Positions 12,552 through 23,015 of a stretch of 46,156 nt of DNA are shown here, in pieces. Both the position numbers and the translations under genes were made by a program. The notes beneath the pieces were generated by a model. That model was not told the origin of the DNA. It worked only from the letters and a program-made list of their open reading frames with translations, and searched no databases. Within the stretch, counting starts at the first letter, position 1. Each line of letters opens with the position of its first letter. Origin of the DNA: SAR86 cluster bacterium (lineage in GTDB: Bacteria; Pseudomonadota; Gammaproteobacteria; Magnimaribacterales; D2472); contig JABBBT010000056.1 of assembly GCA_018607365.1 (NCBI GenBank), positions 1-46,156 of the forward strand, in the 5' to 3' direction.

Positions 12552-13242
12552 TACGAGGCCCAAAAATTTATCAGGAAACCTAATATCTTTGTGTGAAGCC
12601 CAAGAAATAGCTCTTAATAATATTTATCTTTCTCAAATTAATTCAATTGATCCTTCAGAAGATGCCATCGATAAAATTAAAAATATTTATTCATATTCAA
12701 ACTTAGTTTTTACTAGCCAAGCTGCTGTTTCGCATGGACTTGATATTTTGAAATCTTTTTACAATTTAGGTAATCTTCCTCACAATTTTTTGTCAGTTGG
12801 GCCCACAACTTCCAATAGACTTCTTGCGAGTGGCATACAATCTCATTTTCCTCAAAGCCATTCATCTAAAGGTATTCTTGAGTTAATAAAGTCTAGTTTT
12901 CCAGGAAACAGTCTTTTATTTTGCGGCGAAAATTCAAATGGGTTTCTTCAACAAAAACTTAAGGGTAGTCTAGATGAAATAGTTTGCTATGAAGTAATCT
13001 ATTTGCCCGAGCAAATACCAAAAGTTACAGACAATAATGAAATTTTTTTAATTTATAATTTTGATACTCTTAAATTCTTAATAACAAATCTGGACGATGC
13101 GGTTTTAAGAAAAAAAATATTTATTGTTGCTTCAGAAAATATAAAATGTAAATGTCAAAATGAGTCTAGAGAATTAGAAATCCACGTATCGAAAAACCCA
13201 ACTGATAAAATGATGATCGATATGGCAAAAAACTTTATCTAG
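12541..13242 (+). CDS. hemD: uroporphyrinogen-III synthase
   Basis: Divergent HemD-like sequence directly downstream of hemC ([27 protein letters not shown]). Confidence 0.85.
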   Translation: MIINTRPKNLSGNLISLCEAQEIALNNIYLSQINSIDPSEDAIDKIKNIYSYSNLVFTSQAAVSHGLDILKSFYNLGNLPHNFLSVGPTTSNRLLASGIQSHFPQSHSSKGILELIKSSFPGNSLLFCGENSNGFLQQKLKGSLDEIVCYEVIYLPEQIPKVTDNNEIFLIYNFDTLKFLITNLDDAVLRKKIFIVASENIKCKCQNESRELEIHVSKNPTDKMMIDMAKNFI

Positions 13243-14512
13243 TCTTCTTACCATTACCCCCTTTCATTGAAGTAAAGAACTCATCGTTTGTTTTATGTGA
13301 TTTCAATCTATCTATTAGGAACTGAATTGACTGAGCGTCCTCCATATCGTCTAAAATTTTTCTTAAGACCCACATTCTTTGTAATTCATCTTCAGCAGTA
13401 AGTAAATCTTCTCTTCTTGTTCCCGATCTTCTAATGTTGATAGCAGGATATATTCTTTTTTCTGCTATTTTTCTTTCAAGATGAATCTCCATATTACCCG
13501 TGCCTTTGAATTCTTCATAAATAACTTCATCCATTTTTGATCCTGTTTCAACTAGAGCTGTGGCAAGAATGGTGAGACTTCCACCCTCTTCAAGATTTCT
13601 AGCAGCACCAAAAAACCTTTTTGGCCTTTCAAGAGCATTAGAGTCAACTCCACCACTCAATATCTTGCCTGATGCAGGCTGAACTGAGTTATAAGCTCTT
13701 CCAAGACGAGTAATAGAATCTAATAAGATAACTACATCTTTCTTATGTTCTACAAGTCTTTTTGCTTTTTCAATAACCATATTTGCTACTTGAACATGTC
13801 GAGTAGGTGGCTCGTCAAAAGTACTAGCTACAACCTCTCCTTTTACAGTTCTTGACATCTCTGTTACCTCTTCAGGTCTTTCATCAATTAAAAGAACTAT
13901 AAGCTCTACTTCTGGGTTATTGCTTTTTATAGAATGAGCTATACTTTGAAGCATTAACGTTTTACCAGCCTTAGGTGGAGAAACAATAAGTCCACGCTGA
14001 CCCTTTCCTATTGGAGCAATCAAATCAATTATTCGAGATGATAGATCTTCATTAGACCCTGTTCCTTGTTCAAGGATTAGTCTTTCATTGGGAAAGAGAG
14101 GAGTTAAATTTTCAAAAAGAATCTTATTTTTAGTATTTCTTGGTTCTTCACCATTAATAGTATCAACTTGAATTAATGCAAAATAGCGCTCTTTATCTTT
14201 AGGGGTTCTAATTTTTCCAGCAACTGAGTCTCCCTTTCTTAGGCTAAACTTTCTAATTTGACTTGGTGAAACATAGATATCATCTTCACCAGCACAATAA
14301 GAACCCTCTGGAGATCGCAAAAATCCAAAACCATCATTTAAAATCTCAAGAACTCCGCCGCCATAGATATCAACACCCTCAGAAGCTTTATGCTTAAAAA
14401 TTCTAAATATTATCTCTTGCTTTTTAAGCCTTCCAACATCCTCAAGCCCAAGCTCGGTGGCTATATCTACAAGTTCGTTTATTGGTTTTATTTTAATTTC
14501 AGTAAGATTCAT
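13235..14512 (-). CDS. rho: transcription termination factor Rho
   Basis: [29 protein letters not shown]; Walker [20 protein letters not shown]. Confidence 0.98.
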   Translation of the reverse strand: MNLTEIKIKPINELVDIATELGLEDVGRLKKQEIIFRIFKHKASEGVDIYGGGVLEILNDGFGFLRSPEGSYCAGEDDIYVSPSQIRKFSLRKGDSVAGKIRTPKDKERYFALIQVDTINGEEPRNTKNKILFENLTPLFPNERLILEQGTGSNEDLSSRIIDLIAPIGKGQRGLIVSPPKAGKTLMLQSIAHSIKSNNPEVELIVLLIDERPEEVTEMSRTVKGEVVASTFDEPPTRHVQVANMVIEKAKRLVEHKKDVVILLDSITRLGRAYNSVQPASGKILSGGVDSNALERPKRFFGAARNLEEGGSLTILATALVETGSKMDEVIYEEFKGTGNMEIHLERKIAEKRIYPAINIRRSGTRREDLLTAEDELQRMWVLRKILDDMEDAQSIQFLIDRLKSHKTNDEFFTSMKGGNGKKTR

Positions 14513-14528
14513 TTAGTTATTTCCGTTC

Positions 14529-14575
14529 TAGTTTTTGTTTTTGTGATTGAAAAGGTGGGTTTTTGTTTTATGAGG
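14529..14575 (-). promoter_or_regulatory. candidate rut-like leader segment of rho (47 nt with no G on the transcribed strand)
   Basis: Minus strand: CCTCATAAAACAAAAACCCACCTTTTCAATCACAAAAACAAAAACTA; 14 C, 0 G; 17 nt upstream of the rho ATG. Confidence 0.45.
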
Positions 14576-14620
14576 CCTTAAGCCGCAGGAGTCGAAATGA
14601 TAGTCCTATTTCTTGTAATA

Positions 14621-14638
14621 TGCAAAGAAGTCTTTGCA
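14621..14638 (-). repeat. perfect inverted repeat TGCAAAGAAGTCTTTGCA, 3 nt past the trxA stop, in the trxA-rho intergenic region
   Basis: Direct reading: 8-bp arms, 2-nt centre; no U-tract after it on the minus strand. Confidence 0.6.
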
Positions 14639-14641
14639 AAG

Positions 14642-14968
14642 TTAAACTACTGTACTTATAAAATCCTCTAATTGTTGTTTAGTGAGAGCGCCTACTTCAA
14701 CTCCTGCAGGCTCTCCGTTTTTAAATATAATTAACGAAGGGATTGATCTTATTCCATATTTAGCAGCAATCTCTCTATTTGAATCAACATCCATTTTGCA
14801 AACTTTTAATGATTCTGATTTTTCTGCTGCAACTGCCTCAACAGTTGGTGCAAGCTGCTTGCAGGGTCCACACCACTCAGCCCAAAAATCGACCAATACA
14901 GGTTTTTCTGAATTTAAGACGTCGCTATTAAAACTTTCTTCGTCACGAATTTCTATCACATTGCTCAT
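14642..14968 (-). CDS. trxA: thioredoxin
   Basis: VDFWAEWCGPCKQLAP active site. Confidence 0.97.
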   Translation of the reverse strand: MSNVIEIRDEESFNSDVLNSEKPVLVDFWAEWCGPCKQLAPTVEAVAAEKSESLKVCKMDVDSNREIAAKYGIRSIPSLIIFKNGEPAGVEVGALTKQQLEDFISTVV

Positions 14969-15963
14969 TTGTTAGTTATCTCCTTGGAAATTTCTTTAGC
15001 TGCGTACGTTAGAATTGCATCAGCTCCTGCTCTCTTAAAGCTTATTAATGATTCTAACATAACATCGCTTTCAAGCCATCCTTTATCGATCGCCAGTTTA
15101 AGCATGCTGTACTCACCACTAACTTGGTATGCAAAGGTTGGTACTTTGAAGGTTTCTTTTACTTTAGAGATTATATCTAAATAAGGCATACCTGGCTTAA
15201 CCATGACTATGTCTGCACCTTCATTAATATCCATAGCAACTTCATGGAGTGCTTCATTTATATTTTTTGGTGACATTTGATAACTAGCTTTTGAAGAATT
15301 GCCAAGACTTGAAGCTGAATTAACAGCATCTCTAAATGGACCGTAAAACTTTGAATTATATTTTGCTGCATATGATAGTAGGATTGTATTTTTATAATCC
15401 ATTTCATCTAATGCCTCTCTTATATAGCCTATTCTTCCATCCATCATATCTGATGGCGCAATTATGTCCGTCCCAGCTTGAGCTAAGGTTAGTGATTGCT
15501 TTGTTAGAACAGCTAAAGTCTCATCATTATCAACATAATCATTTTTTAAAATACCATCATGCCCATGATCAGTATATGGATCTAGAGCAACATCAGATAT
15601 TAAGATTATTTCAGGAAATCGTTTTTTTATATTAATAATAGTTTCACACATCAAATTAGATTCATTGATAGCCTCATCTCCAGTACTATTTTTCTTGGAA
15701 TCATTAATAACTGGAAATAGAGCAATCGTATTTATATCATGCTCAAGTAGATCTTCTATTTCTGAAAAAATTGAGTCTTGCCCATATCTATTAATATTAG
15801 GCATGCTTTCAATAGCCTCTTTTCCAATCAAGCCTTCTTTAATAAATAAAGGCTGAATTAGATCATTTGTAGATAATCTAACTTCAGCAAGCAAGTCTCT
15901 AAGATTTGAATTGAGACGCATTCTTCTTAGTCTACTATTTGGAAATTTTCTTTTAAAATACAT
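14965..15963 (-). CDS. hemB: delta-aminolevulinic acid dehydratase (porphobilinogen synthase)
   Basis: RRMRLNSNLRDLLAEVRLSTNDLIQPLFI; DVALDPYTDHGHDGI; VMVKPGMPYLDI. Confidence 0.96.
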   Translation of the reverse strand: MYFKRKFPNSRLRRMRLNSNLRDLLAEVRLSTNDLIQPLFIKEGLIGKEAIESMPNINRYGQDSIFSEIEDLLEHDINTIALFPVINDSKKNSTGDEAINESNLMCETIINIKKRFPEIILISDVALDPYTDHGHDGILKNDYVDNDETLAVLTKQSLTLAQAGTDIIAPSDMMDGRIGYIREALDEMDYKNTILLSYAAKYNSKFYGPFRDAVNSASSLGNSSKASYQMSPKNINEALHEVAMDINEGADIVMVKPGMPYLDIISKVKETFKVPTFAYQVSGEYSMLKLAIDKGWLESDVMLESLISFKRAGADAILTYAAKEISKEITNK

Positions 15964-15965
15964 TT

Positions 15966-17627
15966 TTAATCTGTTACCGCTCCAAGACTAGCTGATTTAA
16001 CACTTTTTGCAAATTTTGCTAAGACTCCTTTTTTGGGAGGTGTTTTTGGGTTTACCCATTTACTTAGTCTATTTGATATTTCATCCTCAGAAATATTAAG
16101 AATCAACTTATCAGAATCTGCATCAATTAATATAGAGTCGCCATCTTTAATTATTGCAATTAAGCCGCCATCTGCTGCCTCTGGTGTAATGTGTCCAACA
16201 ACAAACCCATGAGTGCCTCCTGAAAAACGACCGTCGGTTATAAAAGCCACCTTATCTCCAAGACCTTGACCCATTATGGCAGATGTTGGTTTTAACATTT
16301 CTCTCATACCAGGACCTCCTTTTGGTCCTTCATATCTAATAACAACAACATCTCCAGCTTTAATAGACTTAGATAGGATTGCTTCAACTCCTTCTTCTTC
16401 TGAATCAAATACACGAGCACTTCCTTCAAAAGAGGTTCCTTCTTTACCAGTAATTTTTGCAACTGCACCATCTTTCGCTAAGTTGCCATAAAGAATCCTA
16501 AGATGACTATTTGACTTAACTGGGTCATCAAATGATTTTATTATTTGTTGATCAGGCTCATAAGGTTTTATTTCGGAAAGGTTTTCGGCAAGTGTCTGTC
16601 CGGTAACGGTAAGACATTCGCCATGTAATAATCCCTTTTCAAGCAAAGTTTTCATTAGTGGCTGAATGCCACCATTAGCATTGAGTTCAGACATATAATG
16701 AGAACCAAAGGGCTTAAGATCTGCCATGACAGGTGTTTTTTTTCCTATTCTTGTAAAATCATCTAGCTCTAAATCAACGCCTATTGAATGCGCCATGGCC
16801 AGCAAATGCAGAACTGCATTAGTTGACCCTCCTAGAGCAATTACCATTGTTATAGCATTCTCAAAAGCATTCTTAGTCATAATATCTGAAGGCTTGATAT
16901 CTTTTTTTAGTAAATTCATTATTGCTTCGCCAGCCTTAAAACAATCATCTTCTTTGTCATGTGAAATTGCATCTTGACTGCTGCTTCCAGGAAGACTCAT
17001 GCCTAGTGCTTCAATCGCAGATGCCATGGTATTTGCCGTATACATTCCCCCGCAAGATCCAGGCCCTTTTACGGAAATTTTTTCTACATGAATTAATTCA
17101 GATTCTTTAAGATCACCTTTTGAGTACTCTCCAGTTTTTTCACAAACAGTAACATAGTCAGTATTTTCTTTACTAGGCTTAATAGAACCACCATATATAA
17201 ATATTGATGGTCTATTCAATCTTGCCATTCCAATAATGCATCCAGGCATATTTTTATCACAACCACCGACAGCAATAACTCCATCATAACCAAGACATCC
17301 AACAACAGTTTCTATTGAATCTGCAATTACTTCTCGAGAAACAAGAGAATATTTCATGCCCTGTGTACCCATAGAAATTCCGTCGGAAACAGTAATGGTA
17401 TTAAAAAGAACACCCTTCCCGCCTGAAATATCAACTGATTTCTCAACAATCTCTGAAAGTGCATTTATGTGCATATTGCATGGGGTTACTTTTGCTCCTG
17501 TGGAAGCAATCCCAACAAATGGCTTTGTGAAATCCTCAGATGTGAAACCTACTCCTCTAAGCATTGATCTAGATGCAGCCTGATTAGGACCATCAACGAG
17601 CTCTTTTGAATATTTTCTATTTGTCAT
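15966..17627 (-). CDS. ilvD: dihydroxy-acid dehydratase
   Basis: [45 protein letters not shown]. Confidence 0.97.
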   Translation of the reverse strand: MTNRKYSKELVDGPNQAASRSMLRGVGFTSEDFTKPFVGIASTGAKVTPCNMHINALSEIVEKSVDISGGKGVLFNTITVSDGISMGTQGMKYSLVSREVIADSIETVVGCLGYDGVIAVGGCDKNMPGCIIGMARLNRPSIFIYGGSIKPSKENTDYVTVCEKTGEYSKGDLKESELIHVEKISVKGPGSCGGMYTANTMASAIEALGMSLPGSSSQDAISHDKEDDCFKAGEAIMNLLKKDIKPSDIMTKNAFENAITMVIALGGSTNAVLHLLAMAHSIGVDLELDDFTRIGKKTPVMADLKPFGSHYMSELNANGGIQPLMKTLLEKGLLHGECLTVTGQTLAENLSEIKPYEPDQQIIKSFDDPVKSNSHLRILYGNLAKDGAVAKITGKEGTSFEGSARVFDSEEEGVEAILSKSIKAGDVVVIRYEGPKGGPGMREMLKPTSAIMGQGLGDKVAFITDGRFSGGTHGFVVGHITPEAADGGLIAIIKDGDSILIDADSDKLILNISEDEISNRLSKWVNPKTPPKKGVLAKFAKSVKSASLGAVTD

Positions 17628-17642
17628 ATTTAATATATTAAA

Positions 17643-19241
17643 TTATTCAGATGCATACTTTAAAGCAGCTGATAGTAATTTTTTAGTATAGTCTTGCTCT
17701 GGACTTTCAAAGACTTTGTGAGAAGGCCCTGACTCTACGATTTCTCCGTTTTTCATAACAAAAATAAAGTCTGACATCGATCTAATGACCTTTAAATCAT
17801 GACTTATAAATAGATAAGTAAGCCCATATTCATTTTGTATCTCTTTCAATAAATCGATTACCTGAATTTGAATAGACCTATCTAATGCTGATGTTGGTTC
17901 ATCAAGAATCATAAAAGCAGGATTCATTATTAAAGATCTAGCAATTGCAATTCTCTGCCTTTGGCCTCCAGAAAACTCATGCGGGTATTTATTCTTAGCT
18001 AGTATTTCGATACCGACATCCAAAAGAACCTTATCTATCCTTTCATCTCTTTCTTTTTTTGTAAGCTTAAAGTGAACGCCTAAACCTTCGCCAACTATCT
18101 CCCCCACTGTCATTCGTGGTGATAATGACCCATAGGGATCTTGAAAAACAATTTGGACATTTTTTTTCAATTCTTTATTTTCTTTTTGGGAGTTTGAGTT
18201 GATATCTCTTCCGTCAAATTGAATATTCCCTTCATAAGAAACTAAGTTTGCTATGGCCTTACCCAAGGTGGACTTTCCAGATCCAGATTCCCCAACCAGG
18301 CCAATTGTAGTATTTTTATAAATATTAAAGGAGGTGTTTTTAACAGCATGAAAAGTATTCTTTTTAAAAAAATTAGTTGAAGGTATTGAGTAGTAAACAT
18401 TTAAGTTATTGATCTCAATTATTGGCTCATCACTTACAGGGTTATCTAATTTAGGCTGAGGCTCTGCATCTAAAAGTTTTTTTGTATATTCGTGAGAGGG
18501 GTTGTTAAATACCTCAACGGTATTTCCTTGTTCAACAATCTTGCCATTCTTCATAACACAAACATTGTCAGAAAATTCTTGAACAAGGCCTAGATCATGA
18601 GTAATAAAAAGTATTGACATGCCTAGTTCATTTTTAAGCTTAGACATAAGATCTAATATCTGGGCTTGAATAGTTACATCAAGAGCCGTTGTTGGCTCGT
18701 CAGCAATCAATAGCTCAGGCTTATTAACAAGGGCCATAGCAATCATAACTCTTTGTCGCTGCCCTCCAGAAAGCTCATGAGGGTATGCATAGAAACGTCT
18801 TTCAACATCATCAATCTCAACAAGTGCCATTAATTTTTTTGCTTCATCTATTGCATCTTTTTTTGAGCTTTTTGAGTGAAGCAGTATTGATTCAGTTATC
18901 TGATTACCTACTCTGTGATAAGGGTTTAATGAGGTCATCGGCTCTTGAAATATCATAGATATAATATTTCCTCTCAAGGAAAGTAACTTTTCATACTTGG
19001 CATCTATAATCTCATCGCCATTAAACTTAATAGAAGACTCTTTGGAATATGATGCTTGTGGTTTTTGAAGGAGCTGAAGAATTGACATAGCAGTTACCGA
19101 TTTACCAGAACCTGATTCACCAACCAAGGCCAAGGTTTGATTTTTTTCTATATCAAAACTTATATTATCCACTGCATTAAACAACCCATCCCTTGTTGAA
19201 AAATTAATGCTTAAGTTACTTACTTCTAAAATTTTACTCAT
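17643..19241 (-). CDS. ABC transporter with two fused ATPase domains (peptide/nickel-import type, YejF-like)
   Basis: Two Walker A (GESGSGKSVT, GESGSGKSTLG), two LSGGQRQR/FSGGQRQR signatures, two Walker B motifs. Confidence 0.93.
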   Translation of the reverse strand: MSKILEVSNLSINFSTRDGLFNAVDNISFDIEKNQTLALVGESGSGKSVTAMSILQLLQKPQASYSKESSIKFNGDEIIDAKYEKLLSLRGNIISMIFQEPMTSLNPYHRVGNQITESILLHSKSSKKDAIDEAKKLMALVEIDDVERRFYAYPHELSGGQRQRVMIAMALVNKPELLIADEPTTALDVTIQAQILDLMSKLKNELGMSILFITHDLGLVQEFSDNVCVMKNGKIVEQGNTVEVFNNPSHEYTKKLLDAEPQPKLDNPVSDEPIIEINNLNVYYSIPSTNFFKKNTFHAVKNTSFNIYKNTTIGLVGESGSGKSTLGKAIANLVSYEGNIQFDGRDINSNSQKENKELKKNVQIVFQDPYGSLSPRMTVGEIVGEGLGVHFKLTKKERDERIDKVLLDVGIEILAKNKYPHEFSGGQRQRIAIARSLIMNPAFMILDEPTSALDRSIQIQVIDLLKEIQNEYGLTYLFISHDLKVIRSMSDFIFVMKNGEIVESGPSHKVFESPEQDYTKKLLSAALKYASE

Positions 19242-20245
19242 AGTATTTTCTTATATTCTTTTAAAAAATCTTCAACGGCTATCTGCGCTGCTTTCAATTT
19301 AGTCATTGATGCAAACCCATGAAACATTGTTGGATAATGTAATTGTTTCACATTATGTTTACCTTTATGTAATAAATATGCATATTTTTCCCCATCATCG
19401 CATAGAGGGTCAAAGCCACCTGTAACGATAATCGTTGGCGGTAAAGTTTTTTCAAAATTAAATTTTAAAAGATTGAAGGCCGAATCGTTATTGTTTTCTT
19501 CGGAATTTCTAAACTTATCCCAAAACCAAATCATAGTTTTTTTAGTTAAAAGATATCCTGAAGATAATAAATTATAAGATTCAGACGAACAGGATGGATC
19601 ACACATTGGATATATTAGTAGCTGGCTACTAGGCAAATCTTTATTTTGTTCAGCCAGGTAATGACACAAAGAAGCAGCTAGATGAGCGCCTGCGCTGTCT
19701 CCACAAACTGAAATATCACCTGGCCCATATCCCTGATCGATGAGCCAAGAAAAAGCATCTAGAGCATCATCAAGAGAATCAGGATATTTGTTCTCAGGTG
19801 ATAGCCTATAGTCTAAAGAATAAAACTTTACTCCTATTTCATCTGACATATATGAAACCATATCATCGTGTGTATTGACTGAGTTAAGGACATAACCTCC
19901 TCCATGAAAATAGAGAATCACTTTTTTTGAATTCTCTTGGAACGGCTTATATTCTCTGATAATCAACTCATGCCTTGATAAAATATGGTCTTCTTTTCTG
20001 ACCTGCATAGACGGCGTTAAAGAAACCTTATTTTGAATTCTTGCTTCTTCAAGAGTGATTCTAGTTTTTGCAATTTCACCATCCAATAATTCTGATAAAT
20101 CCTTCTTTGGGAGCATAGACAATAATGCAGCTGATTGAGCATCAAATTGATGTCCCCTTATTACTGTTCTTTTTCTATAAAAAATTATTTTTAAAAACCA
20201 AATAGGTATATAAAAGAAAATTTTAAGTATGAAAGTCTGGAGCAT
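19238..20245 (-). CDS. alpha/beta hydrolase, HSL-type (family IV) esterase/lipase
   Basis: Oxyanion motif YFHGGGYV and nucleophile elbow GDSAGAHLA; C-terminal FHGF catalytic His context. Confidence 0.88.
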   Translation of the reverse strand: MLQTFILKIFFYIPIWFLKIIFYRKRTVIRGHQFDAQSAALLSMLPKKDLSELLDGEIAKTRITLEEARIQNKVSLTPSMQVRKEDHILSRHELIIREYKPFQENSKKVILYFHGGGYVLNSVNTHDDMVSYMSDEIGVKFYSLDYRLSPENKYPDSLDDALDAFSWLIDQGYGPGDISVCGDSAGAHLAASLCHYLAEQNKDLPSSQLLIYPMCDPSCSSESYNLLSSGYLLTKKTMIWFWDKFRNSEENNNDSAFNLLKFNFEKTLPPTIIVTGGFDPLCDDGEKYAYLLHKGKHNVKQLHYPTMFHGFASMTKLKAAQIAVEDFLKEYKKIL

Positions 20246-20316
20246 AAGTTTTTATCTACCGTGTTATTTAATAAAATCTTTATTTTAAGTACTTAGGGGT
20301 TTATTCTTAAGCCTTC

Positions 20317-20733
20317 ATGATCAAAAGTTTAATAATTATACTACTATCCAATGTTATTGCAGGTGAATTGTATTCCTCGAATCTTTTTGAAAAATCAAAT
20401 AGGGTTCCAGAGGCCAATGAAGTATTTGCTTTAACAGCTAATATTGAAAAACAAGCAGCATATATAACGTGGGAGATAAGAGATGGTTATTATATGTACT
20501 TGGATAGTATAAAGCTCAAATATAAAGATAAAGCACTCCCATTTAAGATTTTTGAGTCAAGAAAAGAGCTATACAAAGATGAGTTTTTTGGCGAGACTGA
20601 AATTCTTAGAGGTAAATTTGTAATAGGCATTGATATAAATTCTTCATTGAACTTATCAGAGGTTTTAATATACTATCAGGGTTGCTCAGAAGCGGGGTTT
20701 TGCTATCCAATACAAAAAAATCAACTCTTATAA
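20317..20733 (+). CDS. secreted stand-alone DsbD N-terminal (alpha) domain-like protein
   Basis: Signal peptide; C-terminal LIYYQGCSEAGFCYPIQKNQ matches the DsbD-alpha cysteine pair context; no TM or thioredoxin domain follows. Confidence 0.8.
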   Translation: MIKSLIIILLSNVIAGELYSSNLFEKSNRVPEANEVFALTANIEKQAAYITWEIRDGYYMYLDSIKLKYKDKALPFKIFESRKELYKDEFFGETEILRGKFVIGIDINSSLNLSEVLIYYQGCSEAGFCYPIQKNQLL

Positions 20734-20785
20734 AACTATCTATAAAATCCTTAAAAATCTGTAAATTTCTGTTAAAATCTATTTC

Positions 20786-21226
20786 ATGAATATATTGCTT
20801 ATTAATGGCCCCAACCTAAATCTTCTCGGAACTAGAGAAAAGGAAGTATATGGCAGCAAATCACTTGAAGATATTCAACAAGATTTGTCAGTTTTAGCAA
20901 CTCAAAATCAATGCAATTTGATATCTTTTCAAAGTAATGCCGAGCATGAAATAATAGAATCAATACATAGCACCATTGAAGCAAAAATAGACTTTGTAAT
21001 AATAAATCCTGCTGCATATACTCATACCAGCATAGCTATAAGGGATGCATTTCTTGGTGTCAAAATACCATTCTATGAGGTTCACCTTTCAGATATATAT
21101 AAAAGAGAGGAATTTAGACACTTCTCATATCTATCCGATATAGCTGAAGAAGTTATAACTGGTATGGGTGCTAAAGGTTATGAAGAGGCGATGCTTAAGG
21201 GCATATTAAAATACAGGGGTAAATAA
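20786..21226 (+). CDS. aroQ: 3-dehydroquinate dehydratase, type II
   Basis: [57 protein letters not shown]. Confidence 0.96.
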   Translation: MNILLINGPNLNLLGTREKEVYGSKSLEDIQQDLSVLATQNQCNLISFQSNAEHEIIESIHSTIEAKIDFVIINPAAYTHTSIAIRDAFLGVKIPFYEVHLSDIYKREEFRHFSYLSDIAEEVITGMGAKGYEEAMLKGILKYRGK

Positions 21227-21670
21227 ATGGATATTAGAAAAATAAAAAAACTTATAGAAATGCTTCAAGAGTCTGACTTAAAAGAAATAGAAGTAAGCCA
21301 AGGAGATGAGTCAGTAAGAATTTCAAGAGATAACAGCTCTCATCAAGAATCTGTTTCAAAACCAGTTATGGTCAAAAATGAACCAGCCATCTCATCAACA
21401 ACTCATCAATTGGATGAGGTTAAACAAAATGCCATAGGGGATGTTGTTACCTCTCCGATAGTAGGAACTTTTTATAGAAGCCCAAGTCCAGAAAAAGATC
21501 CATTTGTAAAAGTAGGAGACAGTATAAAAGTAGGTGATGTGCTCTGCATAGTTGAGGCCATGAAAATGATGAATGAAATTAAATCAGAATTTGATGGCAA
21601 GATCACAAGTATTGATGTGGAAGATGGAAGTCCAGTTGAATTTGGACAAAAAATTATAACTGTTAATTAA
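21227..21670 (+). CDS. accB: acetyl-CoA carboxylase biotin carboxyl carrier protein
   Basis: Biotinylation motif [22 protein letters not shown]. Confidence 0.97.
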   Translation: MDIRKIKKLIEMLQESDLKEIEVSQGDESVRISRDNSSHQESVSKPVMVKNEPAISSTTHQLDEVKQNAIGDVVTSPIVGTFYRSPSPEKDPFVKVGDSIKVGDVLCIVEAMKMMNEIKSEFDGKITSIDVEDGSPVEFGQKIITVN

Positions 21671-21671
21671 T

Positions 21672-23015
21672 ATGAGTTACAAAGTTCTTATTGCCAATCG
21701 TGGTGAGATTGCTCTTCGTGCTATCAGGGCTTGTAAAGAGCTTGGTATCAAGACAGTATCTGTTTACTCTGAAGCTGATAAAGATCTAAAACATTTAAGA
21801 TTCTCTGATGAAACTGTTTGTATTGGGCCTGCATCTCCAACTCAAAGTTACCTAAATATACCTGCCATTCTCTCAGCCGCAGAACTTACAAGTGCTAATG
21901 CTATATATCCTGGGTATGGGTTCCTTGCTGAAGACCATAATTTTGCAGAAATGTGTGAAAAAAGTGGATTTAAATTTATTGGGCCAGCCTCAGAAACAAT
22001 CCAGAAGATGGGCGACAAAATAACAGCAAAAACACTTGCTGAAAAATCCGGAATTCAAATCGTTCCAGGTTATAAAGATGAGATTCCATCTGATAATAAT
22101 GAGTTTAAAAAAATTGCTAGAGATATAGGCTACCCAATTATGATTAAGGCAACTGCTGGTGGTGGTGGAAGAGGGATGAGAGTTGTTGAAAAAGAGGAAG
22201 ATCTTATTAGCCATGCAGAAATAACAATGCAGGAAGCCAAAAATGGATTCGGTAATGAAACCATTTATCTTGAAAAATTTATTGGGAATCCTAGACATAT
22301 TGAGGTTCAAATAGTTGGTGATGGCAAAGGAAAGGCGATACATTTGGGTACTAGGGATTGCAGTATGCAAAGGAGACATCAAAAAATAATTGAGGAAGCT
22401 CCAGCACTTAATATAAATCAAGAAGCTCTTAATAAAACACTAATAGCTTGTGTCGATTTATGTAAAGAGATAAATTACGAAGGGGTTGGCACTATTGAAT
22501 TCTTATACGAAGATAATCAATTCTATTTTATAGAAATGAATACAAGAATTCAGGTTGAACACCCGGTAACAGAAATGATAACTGGCTTTGATTTGGTAAA
22601 AGCACAACTAAGAATTGCTCTTGGAATGCCAATTGAGCTAAATCAAGATGATATTAATTTTAATGGCCACTCACTAGAATGCAGAATTAATGCAGAAGAT
22701 CCAGATAATTTTCAACCATCCCCAGGAACAATTACAAAAATGCATACACCTGGAGGTTTTGGCATAAGGTATGACTCTCATATTTATGGAGGGTATAAAG
22801 TCCCCCCTAACTATGATTCACTTCTAGCAAAAATTATTACTCAGGCAAATTCTAGAAGCTCGGCTATTAAGAGAATGCTTAGTGCTTTAGATGAGTTCTT
22901 TATAGAGGGTATTAAAACAAATCACCCTCTTCATCAAAGGATTCTGCATGATGATACCTTTAAAGAAAATAAACATACTATTAATTACTTAGAAAATGAG
23001 TTCCTAAAAAAATGA
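21672..23015 (+). CDS. accC: acetyl-CoA carboxylase biotin carboxylase subunit
   Basis: [51 protein letters not shown]. Confidence 0.98.
   Translation: MSYKVLIANRGEIALRAIRACKELGIKTVSVYSEADKDLKHLRFSDETVCIGPASPTQSYLNIPAILSAAELTSANAIYPGYGFLAEDHNFAEMCEKSGFKFIGPASETIQKMGDKITAKTLAEKSGIQIVPGYKDEIPSDNNEFKKIARDIGYPIMIKATAGGGGRGMRVVEKEEDLISHAEITMQEAKNGFGNETIYLEKFIGNPRHIEVQIVGDGKGKAIHLGTRDCSMQRRHQKIIEEAPALNINQEALNKTLIACVDLCKEINYEGVGTIEFLYEDNQFYFIEMNTRIQVEHPVTEMITGFDLVKAQLRIALGMPIELNQDDINFNGHSLECRINAEDPDNFQPSPGTITKMHTPGGFGIRYDSHIYGGYKVPPNYDSLLAKIITQANSRSSAIKRMLSALDEFFIEGIKTNHPLHQRILHDDTFKENKHTINYLENEFLKK

Noticed and set aside
14390-14581. 63-aa plus-strand ORF across the rho start and leader
   Set aside because: Its length is explained by the C-free composition of the rho leader and the reverse frame of rho; no Shine-Dalgarno or motif.
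15336-15635. 99-aa ORF antisense to hemB
   Set aside because: Opposite conserved hemB; no recognisable protein.
21990-22421. 143-aa ORF antisense to accC
   Set aside because: Shadow of strongly conserved accC; Asn/Phe/Ser-rich, no motif.
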